The position numbers were made by a program, and so were the translations under genes. A stretch of DNA of 8,549 bases. Source: JAKQHY01 sp034429475. Its GTDB lineage: Bacteria > Chloroflexota > Anaerolineae > B4-G1 > SLSP01. The notes below the pieces were generated by a model, which did no database searches, was not told where the DNA came from, and saw nothing but the letters and a program-made list of their open reading frames with translations. The DNA lies in NCBI GenBank assembly GCA_034429475.1, contig DAOUGD010000265.1:1-8549 (forward strand). The letters run 5' to 3'. Of the stretch, positions 5,204 through 8,549 are shown piece by piece (position 1 is the stretch's first letter; each line of letters starts with the position of its first letter).

Positions 5204-7294
5204 ATGTCGCTTCCCCACGATTACGTAGAGCGCGTTTACGCCGGTGTACTCGGAAAAATCATCGGCGTCTACCTGGGTCGTCCCTTCGAGGGTTGGTCTT
5301 ACGACAGAATCATGGCCGAGTTGGGCGACATCACCTACTACGTCCACGAAAAACGCGGCGTGCCGCTCATCGTCACCGACGACGACATCAGTGGAACGTT
5401 CACCTTCGTGCGCGCGCTGGCGGACTACGGCAATTCCCGCGATCTGACGCCCGCGCAAATCGGCCAGACGTGGCTGAACTACCTCATCGAGGAGCGCACG
5501 ATTCTGTGGTGGGGCGGCCTGGGCGTCTCCACCGAACACACCGCCTACCTGCGCCTCAAACACGGCGTCGCCGCGCCGCGCAGCGGCTCCATCGCGCTGA
5601 ACGGTCAGGTCGTCGCCGAACAGATTGGCGCGCAAATCTTCATTGACGGCTGGGCGATGGTCGCGCCGGGCGACCCGGCCTTTGCCGCCGACCTGGCCCG
5701 CCGCGCCGCCAGCGTCAGCCACGACGGCGAAGCGGTCTACGGCGCGCAGGTTCTCGCCGCGATGGAGTCCGCCGCCTTCGTCGAACCCGATCTCGACAAG
5801 CTGCTGGACATCGGCGTGAGCGTCATCCCCGCCGACAGCCTCATCGCGCGGATGATCGCCGAACTGCGCGACTTGCGCGCCCGCGAACCGGATTGGCGCA
5901 AGGCCCGCGAATGGCTCGCCGAAGGCTACGGCTACCACAAGTACGGCGGCGGCTGCCACATGATCCCCAATCACGGCCTCATCCTCCTCAGCCTGCTCTA
6001 TGGCGACGACGACTTCCAGAAGACGCTGATGATCGTCAACACCTCCGGCTGGGACACGGACTGCAATTCCGGCAACGTCGGCTGTCTGATGGGGATTAAG
6101 AACGGCCTGGCCGGTCTCGACACCGGCCCAGACTATCGCGGCCCGGTGGCCGACCGCCTCTACTTGCCCGCCGCCGACGGAGGCCGCGCCGTCAGCGACG
6201 CCGTCATTGAGACCTACGCCCTCGTCAACGGCGGGCGGGCGCTGGCCGGGCAGCCGCCGCTGGCCCCGAAGGACGGCGCGCGCTTCCACTTCGACCTGCC
6301 CGGCGCGGTGCAGGGCTTCCTGCCGGAAGACGCGAGCCTGCTGCGGGTGGAAAACGTCCACGGCCACAGCCTGACCGGGACGCATTGCCTGGCGCTGCAC
6401 TACCACGGCGTCGCGCTCGGACGCCCGGCGCGCGCGGCCACGGCCACGTTCCTCTCGCCGGAAGCCGCGCAAATGCCCGGCTACGGCCTGCTCTGCTCGC
6501 CCACGCTCTACCCCGGCCAAACCGTCCGCGCGCGCGTCGTCGCCGATCCGGCCAACGTCACGCCGGTCGCGGCCGCGCTCCACGTGCGGGCTTACGGCGC
6601 GGACGACGCGCTGACGCTGGCGCGCAGCCCGCAGGTCACGCTCACGCCCGGCGACGCCCATGAATTCGTGTGGACGCTCACGGGCAGCGGCGCGGAACCC
6701 ATCGCCGAAGTCGGCGTCGAAATCGTCAGTGACAAGCGCGCCGACGGGACGCTCTACCTGGACTACCTCACCTGGGATGGGACGCCGGACGTGACGTTTG
6801 CCCGCCCATCGCACAACGGGACGCTGTGGGCGCGCGCGTGGCTCAACGGCGCGGATCGCTTCGACGCCTGGGATCGCCTTCGCGTGACGCAGAACGAGGG
6901 CGTCGGCCTGGTGATGCAGGGGACGCGCGAGTGGGCGGACTACCGCGTCGCCGCCGACATCACGCCGCACCTCGTCAAATCCGGCGGCATCGCGGCGCGC
7001 GTGCAGGGGATGCGCCGCTACTACGCGCTCCTGCTCTGTGCCGACGGCAAGCTGCGCCTCGTCAAGGCGCTGGATGGCGTCACTGTGCTGGCCGAAGCCG
7101 ACTTCCCCTGGGCCTACGACGAGCCGCACGACCTCAGCCTCACCGTCACCGTCGCCCGCATCCAGGCCGCCGTGGACGGCCAATCGTATTTTGACGTGAC
7201 CGACGCCGACCGCCCGCTCCTCGGCGGCGCCGTCGCCCTCATCTGTGAGGAAGGCCGGCTGGAAAGCGCGGCGGTGACGGCAAACCCACTTTAG
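5204..7294 (+). CDS. ADP-ribosylglycohydrolase-family protein with two C-terminal beta-rich regions
   Basis: This 696-residue protein starts at an ATG five bases after a perfect AGGAGG (5193-5198). Residues 1 to about 345 carry the DraG/ARH fold. GVLGKIIGVYLGRPFEGW (14-31) is the opening helix. TDDDISGT (58-65) matches the first metal-binding motif (usually T-D-D-T). H173-D174 lies in SHDGEAVYGA. GWDTDCNSGNVGCLMGIKNG (282-301) matches the second metal motif, with Asp284 and Asp286. These residues bind two Mg ions and cleave N- or O-glycosidic ADP-ribose bonds in known members. The typical catalytic domain is about 300-350 residues, so half this protein is extra. About 355-525 is beta-rich and could be a carbohydrate-binding-like sandwich. 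About 527-694 (GTLWARAW, YRVAADITPHLVKSGGIAARV, YYALLLCADGKLRLVK) resembles a LamG or DUF1080-like jelly roll. There is no signal peptide, so it is probably cytoplasmic. The substrate is unknown and may be a sugar or nucleoside conjugate, not ADP-ribosylated protein. Confidence 0.88.
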   Translation: MSLPHDYVERVYAGVLGKIIGVYLGRPFEGWSYDRIMAELGDITYYVHEKRGVPLIVTDDDISGTFTFVRALADYGNSRDLTPAQIGQTWLNYLIEERTILWWGGLGVSTEHTAYLRLKHGVAAPRSGSIALNGQVVAEQIGAQIFIDGWAMVAPGDPAFAADLARRAASVSHDGEAVYGAQVLAAMESAAFVEPDLDKLLDIGVSVIPADSLIARMIAELRDLRAREPDWRKAREWLAEGYGYHKYGGGCHMIPNHGLILLSLLYGDDDFQKTLMIVNTSGWDTDCNSGNVGCLMGIKNGLAGLDTGPDYRGPVADRLYLPAADGGRAVSDAVIETYALVNGGRALAGQPPLAPKDGARFHFDLPGAVQGFLPEDASLLRVENVHGHSLTGTHCLALHYHGVALGRPARAATATFLSPEAAQMPGYGLLCSPTLYPGQTVRARVVADPANVTPVAAALHVRAYGADDALTLARSPQVTLTPGDAHEFVWTLTGSGAEPIAEVGVEIVSDKRADGTLYLDYLTWDGTPDVTFARPSHNGTLWARAWLNGADRFDAWDRLRVTQNEGVGLVMQGTREWADYRVAADITPHLVKSGGIAARVQGMRRYYALLLCADGKLRLVKALDGVTVLAEADFPWAYDEPHDLSLTVTVARIQAAVDGQSYFDVTDADRPLLGGAVALICEEGRLESAAVTANPL

Positions 7295-7307
7295 GGAAAC
7301 TCGTTAT

Positions 7308-7353
7308 AGTCGGTCTCCGGCTGCGCCATCGGCGGTATAGCCGGAGGCCGTCT
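7308..7353 (+). terminator. GC-rich hairpin after the ADP-ribosylglycohydrolase gene, terminator-like without a T-run
   Basis: Arm 7308-7322 pairs with 7339-7353 over 15 positions, with one T-T mismatch and one G-U pair. A smaller stem CGCC/GGCG (7324-7327 with 7331-7334) with an ATC loop nests inside. It starts 13 bases after the stop codon, where a terminator would be expected. The following bases (CTAGCAGATGG) contain no T-run, so factor-independent termination is uncertain; it could also protect the mRNA 3' end. Confidence 0.45.
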
Positions 7354-7417
7354 CTAGCAGATGGTGTGAATTCATTTAAAGATCACATAAACAAAAAACT
7401 TAAAAGAGAGGTATAGA

Positions 7418-7822
7418 ATGAGCAAAATATTCTCGCATGAAAGGTTGTTATCTCTAACCTTATACTTCTTTGCATTGTTAGGGTTTTTCTGTGGTAGATA
7501 TGTGGTACCAAGGATTTACGCTGTGATTGGATGCGAAAATATATTTGTATCAAATTGCAGATTAACTCGCGGCTTGCTTGATGTTGTTCTATTAATCATA
7601 GCAGGTTTCTTTCTTCTCCTTATCATCAAACGCATTCTTACACAGGAGTTATACAAACCAGCAAATCTCTATAATGGGATCTATTTAAAGGAGTTGATAA
7701 TAATTTCCTTCTTTGGGGCTTTAAATGTCGCGCTTTTTACGGATGTTTCAATTGACTTGATGATAAATTTATTACTTATTCGAAAGTCTCACATTGCAGG
7801 TGCTGTATACAGAGTCTTGTAG
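7418..7822 (+). CDS. Small AT-rich hypothetical membrane protein
   Basis: I do not recognise this 134-residue protein. Hydrophobic segments lie at about 9-30, 53-71 and 91-107, with a fourth possible stretch at 112-121, so it should be an integral membrane protein with three or four helices. Loop residues include two cysteines (39 and 47) flanking NIFVS, which might form a disulphide if exported; that is speculation. GAGAGG (7406-7411) lies six bases before the ATG, so the start is well supported. GC is about one third by hand count of sample lines, against about 70% in the gene before it, and ATA, TTA and AGA codons are common. That points to recent acquisition or a gene outside the usual codon pressure. 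The leader (7361-7417) is equally AT-rich, so the foreign-looking segment runs from about 7360 to about 7865. No domain or operon partner suggests a role. Confidence 0.7.
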   Translation: MSKIFSHERLLSLTLYFFALLGFFCGRYVVPRIYAVIGCENIFVSNCRLTRGLLDVVLLIIAGFFLLLIIKRILTQELYKPANLYNGIYLKELIIISFFGALNVALFTDVSIDLMINLLLIRKSHIAGAVYRVL

Positions 7823-7874
7823 ACTAGCCCATGATGATAAAACTTCAGCACCACATTAAATTGGATGACGCACT

Positions 7875-7879
7875 GGAGG
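7875..7879 (+). promoter_or_regulatory. Ribosome binding site GGAGG, favouring the ATPase start at 7885
   Basis: GGAGG lies five bases before ATG 7885-7887. The same frame is open upstream to ATG-ATG at 7831/7834, but those have no purine-rich site before them. The extra 18 residues (MMIKLQHHIK...) also come from the AT-rich flank. Starting at 7885 gives MNQLNQLYLGRL, which fits the N-terminus of related ATPases as I recall them. Confidence 0.7.
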
Positions 7880-7884
7880 CGACG

Positions 7885-8549
7885 ATGAACCAACTGAACC
7901 AGCTCTATTTAGGTCGTTTGATTGACGAGAAAGATCAACCGACCGGCGCGGACGTTCTTTATCCGCTCGATCACCTGACGACGCACGGCCTGCTGTTGGG
8001 CGCGACGGGCAGCGGCAAGACCGGCCTGGGCATCGCATTGGTGGAGGAGGTGCTGCGGCAAGGCGTCCCCGTGCTGCTGCTCGATGTGAAGGGCGATCTG
8101 GCGGACTTGTTGCTCACCTTCCCCGACCTGGCCCCGGCGGACTTCGTCCCCTGGGTAGACGCGGACGTGGCGCAACGGCAGGGCCAGTCGCCGGAGGACG
8201 CAGCCGCCGCACTGGCGGCGCACTGGCGCGAGGGGCTGGCGGAGTGGAGCCTTGGCCCGGAGCACGTCGCCGATTTGCGCCGCCGCGCCGACTTCGCGCT
8301 CTACACGCCCGGCTCGCGCGCGGGCCGCCCGGTGGACATCCTCGCCCGCTTCGGCGCGCCGCCGGCCGGCGACCCCGACGAAATCGCCATGCGCGCGCAA
8401 GGACTGGCGTCCGCCCTGCTCGGCCTGGCCGGCGTAGACGCCGACCCCCTCCGCAGCCGCGAACACATCCTCCTCACTACATTGATCCAAAACGCCTGGT
8501 CTACGGCAGTTCCCCCCTCACCCCCTCTCTCCCTCTCCCCCTCTGTTTT
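7885..8549 (+). CDS. HerA/DUF87-type P-loop ATPase, 5' part, running off the window
   Basis: At least 221 residues are visible and there is no stop before the edge. Walker A is GATGSGKT (39-46), with Lys45 and Thr46. VPVLLLDVKGDLADLLLTFP (61-80) is the D-x-K-G-D element seen in DUF87/HerA-like and TraG/VirB4-related ATPases. LYTPGSRAGRPVDIL (139-153) and DADPLRSREHILLTTLIQNAW (185-205) match large bacterial ATP-binding proteins of this type as I remember them. Such proteins form hexameric rings that use ATP to move DNA or act with nucleases; the cellular role of this branch is not established. Full-length relatives are much longer, so most of the gene should lie outside. From about residue 206 the sequence turns into STAVPPSPPLSLSPSV, encoded by a pyrimidine-rich tract, where relatives would continue with a charged helix. 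The gene may therefore be interrupted. Confidence 0.8.
   Translation, partial: MNQLNQLYLGRLIDEKDQPTGADVLYPLDHLTTHGLLLGATGSGKTGLGIALVEEVLRQGVPVLLLDVKGDLADLLLTFPDLAPADFVPWVDADVAQRQGQSPEDAAAALAAHWREGLAEWSLGPEHVADLRRRADFALYTPGSRAGRPVDILARFGAPPAGDPDEIAMRAQGLASALLGLAGVDADPLRSREHILLTTLIQNAWSTAVPPSPPLSLSPSV
8509..8545. repeat. Pyrimidine-rich repeat-like tract inside the ATPase frame
   Basis: From about 8509 the + strand is almost only C and T, built from CCCCTC/CCTCTC-type units, and is read as PPSPPLSLSPS. Such C/T tracts are common at the ends of dispersed palindromic repeats in environmental bacterial genomes (general recollection). The matching G/A arm would lie beyond the window, so the repeat identity is inferred. 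Confidence 0.45.

Noticed and set aside
5183..7183. A 666-codon open frame on the - strand opposite the ADP-ribosylglycohydrolase gene
   Set aside because: No recognisable motif, composition typical of an antisense shadow, and the + strand carries both metal-binding motifs plus a perfect ribosome binding site.
7831..7884. ATG-ATG at 7831/7834 as the start of the ATPase
   Set aside because: No ribosome binding site precedes it, and the added residues come from the AT-rich flank; GGAGG before ATG 7885 is clearly better.
7909..8490. A 193-codon open frame on the - strand opposite the ATPase gene
   Set aside because: The + strand encodes Walker A and the D-x-K-G-D element over the same bases; the antisense product is Gln/Arg/Ala-rich without motifs.

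Overview
The window looks like a stretch of a Chloroflexota chromosome, probably Anaerolineae-like. The evidence is a lipoprotein with a Thr-Pro-rich linker straight after the lipobox, a two-helix membrane protein of a kind I associate with that phylum, and a HerA/DUF87-type ATPase in high-GC coding sequence. The assignment rests on recognising protein style, not on a marker gene. All eight supported genes lie on the + strand. I see no rRNA, tRNA, CRISPR array or transposase gene.

Layout. Bases 1-297 hold no convincing gene: a hairpin at the left edge (possible terminator of a gene outside the window), a possible extended -10 promoter near 230, and three decamer repeats just before the first gene. 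Bases 298-2355 encode a secreted lipoprotein with a predicted glycosidase-like barrel and a C-terminal fibronectin type III-like domain. A lower-GC gene for a three-helix membrane protein (2379-3095) follows and overlaps by one base a dual-specificity-phosphatase-like gene (3095-3541). A 17-bp-stem hairpin fills most of the gap to a two-helix membrane protein (3619-4611). After a block of nonamer repeats comes a GNAT acetyltransferase resembling BltD-type polyamine acetyltransferases (4689-5117). After another short-repeat leader comes a 696-residue ADP-ribosylglycohydrolase-family protein with two extra beta-rich regions (5204-7294). A GC-rich hairpin, an AT-rich orphan membrane protein (7418-7822) and the 5' part of a HerA-like ATPase (7885 to the edge) complete the window. 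The ATPase frame runs into a pyrimidine-rich tract at the edge that does not look like native protein.

How the genes work together. Only the membrane protein/phosphatase pair has an arrangement (TAATG overlap) suggesting coupled translation. The rest reads as co-oriented but functionally mixed genes, each with its own leader and ribosome binding site. I do not see a convincing new multi-gene system. The most unusual features are non-coding: short-period repeats with an ATCCGT/ATCCTG-like core before three start codons, the 17-bp hairpin placed against a ribosome binding site, and the repeat-like tract inside the ATPase gene. Two genes (2379-3095 and 7418-7822) have clearly lower GC than their neighbours and may be acquired.
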